DNA from: an uncultured Lentisphaeria bacterium
GTDB lineage: Bacteria; Verrucomicrobiota; Lentisphaeria; Victivallales; Victivallaceae
Assembly (NCBI GenBank): GCA_903821255.1
Contig: CAIJKT010000593.1
Coordinates: 1 to 7,269 of the forward strand
Direction of reading: 5' to 3'
Length of the DNA stretch: 7,269 nt
Of this stretch, positions 1-6,375 are shown in pieces (the first letter of the stretch is position 1; each line of letters starts with the position of its first letter). The notes under the pieces were generated by a model. It was given only the letters and a program-made list of their open reading frames with translations. It searched no databases and was not told the origin of the DNA. Position numbers and translations under genes: made by a program.

Positions 1-822
1 AGCGAAATGTTCATGCGCATCGCGCCGGAGCTTTATTTGAAACGGCTGTTGGTCGGCGGATTTGAAAAAGTGTTCGAACTGAACCGCAATTTCCGCAATG
101 AAGGCATGGACCGCCGCCACAATCCGGAATTTACCATGATTGAAATTTATCAGGCTTACGGCGACTGCCGCACCATGATGGATCTGATTGAGGAGATGGT
201 TACACAGATAGCGCAGAAGGTCTTCGGGAAGATGGCGATAGACCACGGCAACGGCAAGGTCATCAGCCTTGAACGTCCCTGGAAAAGAATCTCCTATTCA
301 GACTTGATCAAGGAACGCATCGGCACCGACTGGTTCGATATCACTCCCGAGGAAAGGGTTGTCCGCGCCAAAGCAATGGGCGTTGAACTGGAACCCGGCC
401 TGCCGGATTTTAAAGTCACCAATGAAGTCTATGAGAAGAAGATCGAACATACCCTGATTCAGCCGACTTTTGTCACCAGGCTGCCGGCGCAACTGGTTCC
501 GCTGGCAAAAGCATGCGGCGACAATCCGGAATTCGTGGATGTCTTCGAACTTGAAATCAACGGACAGGAAGTGGCTCCCGGCTATTCCGAACTCAATGAT
601 CCGATTGAACAGCGCAAACGGTTTATGGATCAGTTCGAACGCGAACGCAAGCCGGGCGATGAAGTTTCCGACAAGGTTGACGAGGATTTTCTGGTCGCGC
701 TTGAACACGGCATGCCTCCGGCCGGCGGCATGGGTATCGGCATCGACCGTCTGGTCATGATGCTTACCGGCGCCGAATCCATTCGCGATGTCGTGCTTTT
801 CCCGCAAATGCGCAAAAAATAA
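1..822 (+). CDS. lysS: Lysyl-tRNA synthetase, class II, C-terminal part (5' end outside window)
   Basis: Cytoplasmic enzyme that activates lysine with ATP and charges tRNA-Lys. The frame is open from base 1 and gives 273 residues; the bacterial enzyme is usually about 500, so the N-terminal OB-fold anticodon-binding domain and motif 1 lie upstream of the window. Visible catalytic elements (window residue numbers) are the APELYLKRL segment with E10, motif 2 with FRNEG (R32) followed by RHNPEFTM, E48 and Y50, the HTLIQPTF segment, and motif 3 GMGIGIDR ending at R250. With an offset of 230 these match E. coli LysS E240, R262, E278, Y280 and R480 as I recall them. One oddity: the lysine-pocket segment reads APGYSELND, with proline (P193) where E. 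coli has N424. The gene ends just before a strong terminator, so it is not co-transcribed with the genes downstream. Confidence 0.97.
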   Translation, partial: SEMFMRIAPELYLKRLLVGGFEKVFELNRNFRNEGMDRRHNPEFTMIEIYQAYGDCRTMMDLIEEMVTQIAQKVFGKMAIDHGNGKVISLERPWKRISYSDLIKERIGTDWFDITPEERVVRAKAMGVELEPGLPDFKVTNEVYEKKIEHTLIQPTFVTRLPAQLVPLAKACGDNPEFVDVFELEINGQEVAPGYSELNDPIEQRKRFMDQFERERKPGDEVSDKVDEDFLVALEHGMPPAGGMGIGIDRLVMMLTGAESIRDVVLFPQMRKK

Positions 823-842
823 TTGCGTTTCGCCTACCCTTT

Positions 843-880
843 ATCCGCAGGTTGAAAAAGTTCAGCCTGCGGATTTTTTT
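843..880 (+). terminator. Rho-independent terminator of lysS
   Basis: Bases 843-851 (ATCCGCAGG) pair perfectly with 866-874. The stem continues inward through a T-G wobble and four more pairs (853-856 with 861-864), giving a 14-bp stem closed by an AAAG tetraloop at 857-860. A run of seven T (874-880) follows directly. It lies 20 bases after the lysS stop codon and separates lysS from the envelope operon. Confidence 0.95.
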
Positions 881-890
881 ATTCCGGCTC

Positions 891-919
891 TTGACTTCAC
901 TGCTGCATCCCGCTATTTT
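891..919 (+). promoter_or_regulatory. Predicted sigma-70-type promoter of the envelope operon
   Basis: TTGACT at 891-896 (5 of 6 to the -35 consensus), a spacer of exactly 17 bases, then TATTTT at 914-919 (4 of 6 to the -10 consensus). It sits between the lysS terminator and the first operon gene, with transcription expected to begin around 925-930, giving a short leader of about 30-35 bases. It is the best promoter match in this gap, but it assumes a housekeeping sigma factor with the standard consensus. Confidence 0.65.
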
Positions 920-949
920 TTAATGAGAAATAAAGTAACTAATATCTTC

Positions 950-954
950 AAGGA
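950..954 (+). promoter_or_regulatory. Ribosome binding site that decides the start of the first operon gene
   Basis: AAGGA at 950-954 lies 7 bases before the ATG at 962 but only 1 base before the in-frame ATG at 956, so 962 is the better start. Another in-frame ATG at 924 has no Shine-Dalgarno and would add 13 polar residues ahead of the signal peptide. Confidence 0.7.
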
Positions 955-961
955 AATGAAA

Positions 962-2818
962 ATGCACTGGCTTAACCGCATTTACTGTTCAATCGCGGTG
1001 CTTGCTGTCTTGTCCGGCATCACCGGCTGCTCAACTTCGAACCCGACCCTGGGTTATATCGGGGCAATCGAGCAGAACAGGCATCTGGATGCGGATTCCT
1101 TGTACAAGGAAGATCTCACGAAGAAGGGCCGCGACATGGAATTGTGCCTTATGGAGAAAGGGCGCATTACCCAGCTTCAGGGCGATTTCAATGCCAGCCG
1201 CAAAAGTTTTGACGAACAGGTTGAGATACTGAAGCATCGGGAACTGGATGACAATACCCTGCCGGGCGCGGAAATCAATACCGGTTCCGTTCTGGTCAAC
1301 GACAATATGCTGCCTTACAAAGCCCGGCTTTTTGAGGTGGAGATGATTTATCTTTCCCAGTCTTTCAATTATCTGGCGAAAGGCGACCTGGAGGGAGCGG
1401 TCGTGGAGATACGCAATGCTGATTTTCTGTTGAATGAGGCGGAAAAAGTACGCGCCTGCAAAGATTTCAAAGAAGAGGGCATCCGTAATTCAGAGTCAGG
1501 CATTCAAAAGAAGTTGTTTGAAAACCAGAAAGCCATCCAGGCAAAATCACAAGCCGTTACTGCAACGGCACCGGCAGCAGCAACTACTACTATTACAACA
1601 ACGACGCCAACAGCCGCGACAACTACTATTACAACAACGACGGCGCTGGCAGCAGCGACAACGCCGGTTGCGGCAACAACATCTGCAACAACTACCACTA
1701 TAACTACTACGGCGGCAGCACCTGCGGCGGCAACCGCCACTACTACGACGACGACAACGACGACGACAGCCACTGCGCCTGCCGCCAAGCTTTCCCCGGA
1801 AGAAGCCAAAAAGAAATCCGAAGAAGCCGCGAAGAGGGCCGAATACGAAAATAAGAGCAAAGAGGAGTACGAAAAAAGTTTTGCTGAAATGGCCGAAGTT
1901 CTTGCCAAAGCGAAAAGTTCCGTCTTAAATCCGTATGTCCTGTACGTAAGCGGGATTATCCATGAAATGAACAGGGAACTCGATGACGCCTATATTTCCT
2001 ACAAGCAGGGGCTGGAAGTCATGCCGTCAAATCCATATTTGCAGCGGGATGTCGTCCGGCTTGCCCGCAAGTTGAATAAAACTAATGATTTTGACAAACT
2101 TAAAACATCCTATCCGGTGCTATGGAAACAGTTTGAATCCAATGTTTCATCCGGCAAAGACGGACGTCTGGTGGTGCTGTATGAGTACGGCTGGGCACCG
2201 CAGAAAAAAGAGGTTTTCATCACTCTGGCGGCGGTCGCCGTGGCCTATCCTGTTTATCAGTTCAAATGGTGTGAAGCATCACCCATGCTGGTATCATCCG
2301 AACTGGGCGAGATCGGCCCCACCTCGCCGATATGCTACATGAACGCGCTTGCGCTCCGGGCACTCAAGGAAGAGGCAAAGTGGCGCATCATCAGGCAGTC
2401 CGCCCGCGTGGCTATTAAAGGCGGCGTGTTCGCCGCCGGAACCACGATGGCGTTTGCCAGTAACAATACCGGCGTCCAGCTCGCAGGTGTCGGCATCATG
2501 GCGGCATCGGCCATTTACAACAACGTCAGCGAGAAAGCTGATCTGCGCTGCTTTATGACCCTGCCTGAGAACGTTCAGATTCTCGTGGCAGACATTCCTG
2601 CCGGAACTCACAAAATTGCGTTCGCCCCCAAGGGAACTCAGTTACATTTGGAAGAATCCGTTCCCGTGATTGCGGGAAAGACTACCATAATACGGGTCGT
2701 TCAAGTCGGTCCGCGACTCATTTATCAGCGGCTATGGCCTGCGGAACCGGAAAAGAAATCAACATCTGATCACGCGGAAACGCAATCAAATAAATCACAG
2801 GAGGGCAACAAATCATGA
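962..2818 (+). CDS. COG3014-like TPR lipoprotein with Thr/Ala-rich insertion
   Basis: Predicted 618-residue lipoprotein. The signal peptide ends in lipobox ITGC (Cys23), and Ser at +2 suggests outer-membrane sorting. TPR-like helical segments lie at about 63-93 and 119-163 (the latter with YLAKGDLEGAVVEIRNA), then a Thr/Ala tract at 200-275, a charged Glu/Lys/Ala helix likely to form a coiled coil at about 277-321, a further TPR-like unit at 325-372 (ELDDAYISYKQGLEVMPSNP), and a C-terminal domain with a Gly/Ala-rich hydrophobic stretch near 487-519 and a beta-rich end. The GDLEGA, AYxxYxxGLxVMPxNP and GRLVVLYEYG segments fit the COG3014 family as I recall it from Vibrio and relatives, where it neighbours YcfL and LpoB. 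The molecular function of that family is not established. The family version I remember lacks the Thr/Ala insertion. First gene of the operon; its TGA overlaps the next ATG. Start chosen from the Shine-Dalgarno at 950-954. Confidence 0.88.
   Translation: MHWLNRIYCSIAVLAVLSGITGCSTSNPTLGYIGAIEQNRHLDADSLYKEDLTKKGRDMELCLMEKGRITQLQGDFNASRKSFDEQVEILKHRELDDNTLPGAEINTGSVLVNDNMLPYKARLFEVEMIYLSQSFNYLAKGDLEGAVVEIRNADFLLNEAEKVRACKDFKEEGIRNSESGIQKKLFENQKAIQAKSQAVTATAPAAATTTITTTTPTAATTTITTTTALAAATTPVAATTSATTTTITTTAAAPAAATATTTTTTTTTTATAPAAKLSPEEAKKKSEEAAKRAEYENKSKEEYEKSFAEMAEVLAKAKSSVLNPYVLYVSGIIHEMNRELDDAYISYKQGLEVMPSNPYLQRDVVRLARKLNKTNDFDKLKTSYPVLWKQFESNVSSGKDGRLVVLYEYGWAPQKKEVFITLAAVAVAYPVYQFKWCEASPMLVSSELGEIGPTSPICYMNALALRALKEEAKWRIIRQSARVAIKGGVFAAGTTMAFASNNTGVQLAGVGIMAASAIYNNVSEKADLRCFMTLPENVQILVADIPAGTHKIAFAPKGTQLHLEESVPVIAGKTTIIRVVQVGPRLIYQRLWPAEPEKKSTSDHAETQSNKSQEGNKS
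1559..1786 (+). repeat. Thr/Ala low-complexity coding tract with internal 36-base repeat
   Basis: In-frame tract coding for 76 residues: 40 Thr, 25 Ala, 5 Pro, 3 Ile and one each of Leu, Val and Ser, including ten Thr in a row. An identical 21-base segment occurs at 1586-1606 and 1622-1642, an offset of 36 bases, so the protein repeats a 12-residue unit (AATTTITTTT plus two). A degenerate third copy follows near 1690-1715. Thr codons here are ACT 13, ACG 13, ACA 12 and ACC only 2, whereas the lpoB gene of the same operon uses ACC for 11 of 16. The tract probably grew by slippage or unequal recombination of ACN triplets. Confidence 0.9.
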
Positions 2819-4032
2819 AGTTAAATTTACAGCGATTCCGGACGATGGCGGCATTGGCCGCCATAATCACCGCCCCGGCGCTATTTGCGGCGGAAGCTAA
2901 ACCCGGAGCAGGCGGCGATGCCGCAGAGGCAAAAACTCCGTTAAAAACCGCCGTCTTTGTGCGCAATTCAGGCGGAAGAGAACTGAGAGATAAAATAGAT
3001 ACATTCAACGACAGGCTCTCCGCCCGCCTGACCGAAAAAGGTTTCTCCACGATGGACTGGAAGGATGTCATCCAGAAGTTCCGGGAGTCCAGTGAAACCG
3101 AAGATCAAATCTTCAAAGACGTGAAGACTTTTATGGCCGTCAGCACGACCACCGAAACCAATCAAAGCCTTACAAAGATGGCGACAAAGGACAGAGAGCC
3201 GGATGAAACTGTTTTAGCGGCGCAGGGCAGGGATGGAGGAACCGCGCAGGCCTCGTCACTGCGGATTGCTCAAATGATTGACGCCGATTACATTATCGTC
3301 GCATCCATGGGACAGCTCGGACATGAGAAACGCACGTTCAAAGGCGAAGGCACCATTTATCAGACCAACAATACTGCGGACATCTATACCATGCCGCTCA
3401 CGATCAAAGTGCTGGACGGCAACACCGGGCAGTCCATTTACGGCGACACGCTGACCGCGTCATACCGCGTGGCGCAGAATGCCAGTCTGGAGATAAAACA
3501 GGATAACATCGCCGACAATCTCATCGATATCGGCACCGCCAAACTGGCGGATAACATCAGCAGCAAGGTCGAGCGTATCCGGAATGCCGGACTCAAGGCC
3601 GCGACCGCCGCCGAATTCACCATTGACTGCAATGTAACCGGAGCGACGGTGGAACTGGATGGCGCGGCAATCGGTTCTCCGCCGTGCAAGTTCATCGTCA
3701 GGCCGGGCCTCCATCAGCTCCGCGTTTCCCGTGAATATTTCCAGACCTGGGAAAGAACAGTCAACATTTTCCCGAATCAGAAGTTGAGTATTTCTCTTGA
3801 GCTTTCCGAAACCGGCCTGGCCAAGTACAAGGATATTACCGCGTTCAAGCAGGCCCAGGAACTGGAGAAACTCGAAAAGGTCGCGCGGGTTGACATCGCC
3901 AGGGAACAGAGCAAGGCGGATGCCGATGTCAAGGAAAAAGTTTCGTCAGGCCGTGAAGTATTCCTGAAAAACAGCTATATCCGCTCGGACGGCTTCGCAC
4001 AGCAGCTTACGCGAGTCATTCACGGCTATTGA
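2815..4032 (+). CDS. Secreted CsgG-like protein with C-terminal PEGA domain
   Basis: 405 residues. The start ATG overlaps the previous stop codon (ATGA) and is preceded by AGGAGG at 2799-2804, so translation is probably coupled. The signal peptide has a basic N-region, a hydrophobic core at about 11-24 and Ala-rich cleavage options after A25 or A28. There is no lipobox cysteine, so a soluble periplasmic product is expected. Residues about 42-260 look like a CsgG/TolB-N-type alpha/beta domain: a beta strand (TAVFVRN), a long helix with GFS at its end, then IDADYIIVASMGQL at 155-168 and a strand-rich second half (PLTIKVLDGNTGQSIYGDT). Residues 268-330 form a PEGA-type domain (VTGATVELDG, then RPGLHQLRVSREYF), a small beta fold common in envelope proteins. 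A charged helical tail (331-405) follows. The PEGA call is good; the CsgG-like call rests on pattern and on the next gene. Exact role unknown. Confidence 0.8.
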   Translation: MKLNLQRFRTMAALAAIITAPALFAAEAKPGAGGDAAEAKTPLKTAVFVRNSGGRELRDKIDTFNDRLSARLTEKGFSTMDWKDVIQKFRESSETEDQIFKDVKTFMAVSTTTETNQSLTKMATKDREPDETVLAAQGRDGGTAQASSLRIAQMIDADYIIVASMGQLGHEKRTFKGEGTIYQTNNTADIYTMPLTIKVLDGNTGQSIYGDTLTASYRVAQNASLEIKQDNIADNLIDIGTAKLADNISSKVERIRNAGLKAATAAEFTIDCNVTGATVELDGAAIGSPPCKFIVRPGLHQLRVSREYFQTWERTVNIFPNQKLSISLELSETGLAKYKDITAFKQAQELEKLEKVARVDIAREQSKADADVKEKVSSGREVFLKNSYIRSDGFAQQLTRVIHGY

Positions 4033-4059
4033 CCATATCCGGCATTAATCAACAAATTC

Positions 4060-4064
4060 AGGAG
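4060..4064 (+). promoter_or_regulatory. Ribosome binding site that decides the start of the CsgG-family gene
   Basis: AGGAG at 4060-4064 lies 9 bases before the ATG at 4074. The frame is open further upstream to a TTG at 4029 inside the previous gene, but that has no matching Shine-Dalgarno and would put extra polar residues before the basic signal-peptide start MRKRFR. Confidence 0.8.
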
Positions 4065-4073
4065 ATAATTATT

Positions 4074-5213
4074 ATGAGAAAAAGATTTCGGAACACCGGT
4101 TACGCCGCTATCGCAGCGGCTGTCGGCCTATTCAGCGCGGCAGCCCAGGCGCAGGACCCGCTGCCCAAAGGCGAACAGGCGGGCATTTACATCGGCGAAT
4201 TAAAAGTCCAGCCGGCGGTGGTCGAGTCGGCCCAGAAAAACGGGAAACTGCTTTCAATCAAGCTGGCCGCGCAATCGCTGGACACGCAATTCATCTCCGC
4301 GCTCAGTTCGGCGAGAGTCTTTCAGGTGATGGAGCGCAAACGCAAAGCGGACGTTGAACAGGAACAGGGCTTTGCCGCGACTGCGGTTGACGTCAATGAT
4401 AAGGATGCCGCCCAGACCGGAAAAATGGCAGGCGCGAAATATGCGTTTCTCCCGCAAATCGACGGGTTTGAGGATCTGGTGGATACTCAGGAATACAAAG
4501 CCATCGGACGGACATCCATGCGCCGCCGCCTCTTTCTATCTGCGACCGTCTCCATTGTCGATACGACAACAGGACGTATGCTGCCGGGAGTGGCCAATGT
4601 TCAAATGACTCAGGAGGAGATCGTCGAGAACAGCCAGAATAAAACAGGTCTTCAAGGCAGTGACATTGCGGTAGTCGAACTGGCTAAGAAGGTGGCGAAC
4701 AGCCTGTGTCAGGATGCCATCGCGCTGCTTCGTCCCGCTAAAGTCCTGGCCGTCACCGGCCAGCAGGTGCTTATCAACCGCGGCACTCCTGCCGGCTTCA
4801 AGGAAGGAATGCCGGTTGAATTTTTCGCATTTGAAGAGATAAAGGACGAAGATTCCGGAGAAACCTTCCGCAACGAAGTTCCCGTCGGCAAAGGCAGCGT
4901 CGTCCGTACTGATCCGAAACAGTCTTACGCGATGATAGAAGGCAATAATCTGGGCGTCGCCAAGGGGTGCATCGTCAAATTGATAAAGGCCAGAACAGTC
5001 AGACCTGGCGTTCCGGTTTCCGCGCCCGGCGGCTCGTTCCCGGAAGAACCCAGACGCGTTCCGGCCCAGCCGGCTGACACTACTCCCGGCTCCTCCGACA
5101 AACCTCTTCAGTTCGATACTGATGCGACAGTGCCGGTTCCGCCTGCCGCCGCCGTAAAAAATGCCGCGTCTCAAACGCCGCCGCCTCAAGCCCCCGCCAC
5201 ACCTAAAAAATAA
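4074..5213 (+). CDS. Secreted CsgG-family protein with FlgT-C-like domain and Pro/Ala-rich tail
   Basis: 379 residues. The signal peptide begins MRKRFR, has an Ala-rich core and ends with a classical AQA cleavage site after residue 26. No lipobox is present, unlike canonical CsgG, the curli secretion channel lipoprotein. Residues from about 37 to 215 fit the CsgG family: GIYIGELKV, a helix ending in a RVFQVMERKR strand, AQTGKMAGAKYAFLPQIDGF (the typical 'already a member/ID-like' helix then strand), a strand pair RRLFLSATVSIVDTTTGRML, and a C-terminal helix. Residues 220-306 resemble the C-terminal domain of FlgT-like proteins (KVLAVTGQQVLINRG, then GFKEGMPVEFF). The last ~68 residues are rich in Pro, Ala and Thr and probably disordered. 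It lies 41 bases after the PEGA protein and 13 before the YcfL gene. It may form a periplasmic ring or act as a periplasmic partner; whether it forms a pore is unknown. Confidence 0.82.
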   Translation: MRKRFRNTGYAAIAAAVGLFSAAAQAQDPLPKGEQAGIYIGELKVQPAVVESAQKNGKLLSIKLAAQSLDTQFISALSSARVFQVMERKRKADVEQEQGFAATAVDVNDKDAAQTGKMAGAKYAFLPQIDGFEDLVDTQEYKAIGRTSMRRRLFLSATVSIVDTTTGRMLPGVANVQMTQEEIVENSQNKTGLQGSDIAVVELAKKVANSLCQDAIALLRPAKVLAVTGQQVLINRGTPAGFKEGMPVEFFAFEEIKDEDSGETFRNEVPVGKGSVVRTDPKQSYAMIEGNNLGVAKGCIVKLIKARTVRPGVPVSAPGGSFPEEPRRVPAQPADTTPGSSDKPLQFDTDATVPVPPAAAVKNAASQTPPPQAPATPKK

Positions 5214-5226
5214 GGATAAGTAAAAT

Positions 5227-5625
5227 ATGAAAAAAACTATTATTGCCGCGTTGTCCGCCCTGTCTTTATTGTTCACTCAGGGCTGCTGGACTTCAGTGAT
5301 GGACGTGGACGGCGCGGCTGACGGCACCACGACCGTAAACTTTAAAAACAGCCCGGTGGATGTCAAAATACTTGACACTAGAAGCCGTTTTGTCAATGGA
5401 CTGCTGATGGTCAATACGGAACTGGAATCCGGCTACAGCAACCCTTACCGTCTCGAGTATAAGTTCTCCTGGTATGACTCCGCCGGAATGGAAGTTGAGC
5501 CCGCCCGCTCCGCCTGGATACCGTTCTACCTGAACGGGCGCGAAACAAAAACCATCCAGGGGCTGGCGCCGAACCCGTCCGCCAAAGCATTCAAAATTAA
5601 ATTCCGCGAGGCGAACAGGCACTAG
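5227..5625 (+). CDS. ycfL: YcfL-like lipoprotein, DUF1425 family
   Basis: 132 residues, close to the length of E. coli YcfL. The signal peptide MKKTIIAALSALSLLF leads to a lipobox-like TQGC with Cys20; Thr at -3 is not the usual Leu but is tolerated. The mature domain carries the family hallmarks: a strand around KILDTRSRFVNGLLMVNTEL, then LEYKFSWYDSAGMEVEP (the Y-x-F-x-WYD-x-x-G signature), a WIPFYLNGRE strand, and QGLAPNPSAKAFKIKFRE at the end. DUF1425 proteins are small outer-membrane lipoproteins of unknown function with an immunoglobulin-like beta fold; in Enterobacteria ycfL lies directly before lpoB, as here. The AAGGA at 5212-5216 overlaps the upstream stop codon and lies 10 bases before the ATG. 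The gene is followed by the largest gap in the operon. Confidence 0.87.
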   Translation: MKKTIIAALSALSLLFTQGCWTSVMDVDGAADGTTTVNFKNSPVDVKILDTRSRFVNGLLMVNTELESGYSNPYRLEYKFSWYDSAGMEVEPARSAWIPFYLNGRETKTIQGLAPNPSAKAFKIKFREANRH

Positions 5626-5763
5626 GGCTAAGCCGGTCAAAGAGATTACATAAAGATGATTTTTAGTGAATTTGCTGAATTTGGGAAGAATGAGGCTTGA
5701 AAACTGGTTTCAAAACGCAAAATTAAACTTTAAACAAAGACTCTAAAGTGGAGATTGAAAATT
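5626..5763 (+). other. AT-rich 138-base gap before lpoB, with small inverted and direct repeats
   Basis: The only sizeable gap within the operon, clearly richer in A and T than the genes around it. It contains a perfect inverted repeat TTGAAA (5697-5702), 5-base spacer, TTTCAA (5708-5713), and a direct repeat TGAATTTG (5667-5674 and 5676-5683). No terminator is visible. TTGAAA could serve as a -35 element, but no convincing -10 lies at 16-18 bases; TTAAAC at 5723 is 20 bases away. GGAG at 5750-5753, 10 bases before the ATG at 5764, is the lpoB ribosome binding site. The gap may hold a weak internal promoter or operator, or an mRNA structure. Confidence 0.45.
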
Positions 5764-6357
5764 ATGATTAACAACCGCGCTATGATTTTAGGTCTGGTGT
5801 CCTGCGGCCTTGTTGCTGTTCTGACCTCGTGTTCTTCGCCGACCGTTAAGTACGGCGATGCCACTTCCGCCAAACCCATCTCAACGGATTTCGGTTCGAA
5901 TGATCTGCAGCAGACGGTAAACACCATGGTCAATTCCATGCTGGTCTTTCCGCCAATCGTGGAACTCACTAAAAGCCGCAGGCCGATAATTGAAGTTGCC
6001 GCGGTCAACAACAAAACCATGCAGCATATTGATACCCAGTCAATTACCGATTCCATCCGCACCCGGCTGCTCCGTTCAGGCAAATTCCGCTTCACCGACC
6101 GGAGTTCCGACGCTCAAACCATCGAGGAAATCAAAGCTCAGCAGGAAAGCGGACTCAACGACCAGAATTCCGCCACTCAGTTCGGCCAGCAGTATTCGGC
6201 CGAATTCCTGCTGGTTTCCAACTTATCGGAAATCAAACAGAAGAACGACGATGTCGTGGATGTTTATTATAAAGTCACCATGAGTCTGAAGAACTTGAAG
6301 ACCGGAATTCTCGAATGGAGTGATGAACAGGAAATACGCAAGGTTCTAGAGCGCTAA
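5764..6357 (+). CDS. lpoB: Penicillin-binding protein activator LpoB
   Basis: 197-residue lipoprotein (E. coli LpoB is about 213). In the well-studied Enterobacteria, LpoB is anchored in the outer membrane, reaches through the peptidoglycan and stimulates the glycosyltransferase and transpeptidase activities of PBP1b. The lipobox is LTSC with Cys23 and Ser at +2, consistent with outer-membrane sorting. The globular domain shows the LpoB pattern: a helix VNTMVNSML, the strand PIIEVAAVNNKTMQHIDT (NNKT at 82-85), a helix SITDSIRTRLLRSGKFRFTDR, an Ala/Gln-rich helix, the strand SAEFLLVSNLSEI, and a C-terminal strand pair ending NLKTGILEWSDEQEIRK. The linker between Cys23 and the domain is short, about 25-30 residues. 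Start chosen at ATG 5764 because of GGAG at 5750-5753; an in-frame TTG at 5755 is unsupported. No PBP1b gene is in the window, so the partner is unknown here. Confidence 0.93.
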   Translation: MINNRAMILGLVSCGLVAVLTSCSSPTVKYGDATSAKPISTDFGSNDLQQTVNTMVNSMLVFPPIVELTKSRRPIIEVAAVNNKTMQHIDTQSITDSIRTRLLRSGKFRFTDRSSDAQTIEEIKAQQESGLNDQNSATQFGQQYSAEFLLVSNLSEIKQKNDDVVDVYYKVTMSLKNLKTGILEWSDEQEIRKVLER

Positions 6358-6375
6358 ACCGCGCAGGAGGAGTTT

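Noticed and set aside
298..807. Minus-strand open frame of 169 codons opposite lysS
   Set aside because: It lies entirely opposite highly conserved lysS catalytic sequence and shows no recognisable domain or ribosome binding site.
788..961. Extended start of the first operon gene overlapping the lysS end
   Set aside because: It would run through the lysS terminator and the promoter, has no ribosome binding site, and would place 58 non-signal residues ahead of a good lipoprotein signal peptide.
1559..1786. Possible CRISPR array or tandem non-coding repeat
   Set aside because: The repetition is triplet-based and in frame within a long coding region, with no repeat-spacer alternation.
1504..1908. 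Minus-strand open frame rich in Val and Ala
   Set aside because: It is the antisense shadow of the Thr/Ala tract: ACN and GCN codons read backwards give Val, Ala and Gly codons. It has no supported start or domain.
4029..4073. TTG start for the CsgG-family gene overlapping the previous stop
   Set aside because: ATG 4074 has AGGAG at a suitable distance and begins a normal signal peptide; the TTG has neither.
4536..5276. Minus-strand open frame of 246 codons opposite the CsgG-family gene
   Set aside because: Its protein is Arg/Gly-rich and unstructured-looking, as expected from a shadow frame, while the plus frame has a signal peptide, a domain pattern and a ribosome binding site.
5626..5640. 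Hairpin GGCTAAGCC after ycfL as a terminator
   Set aside because: The arms leave a single-base loop and no T-run follows.
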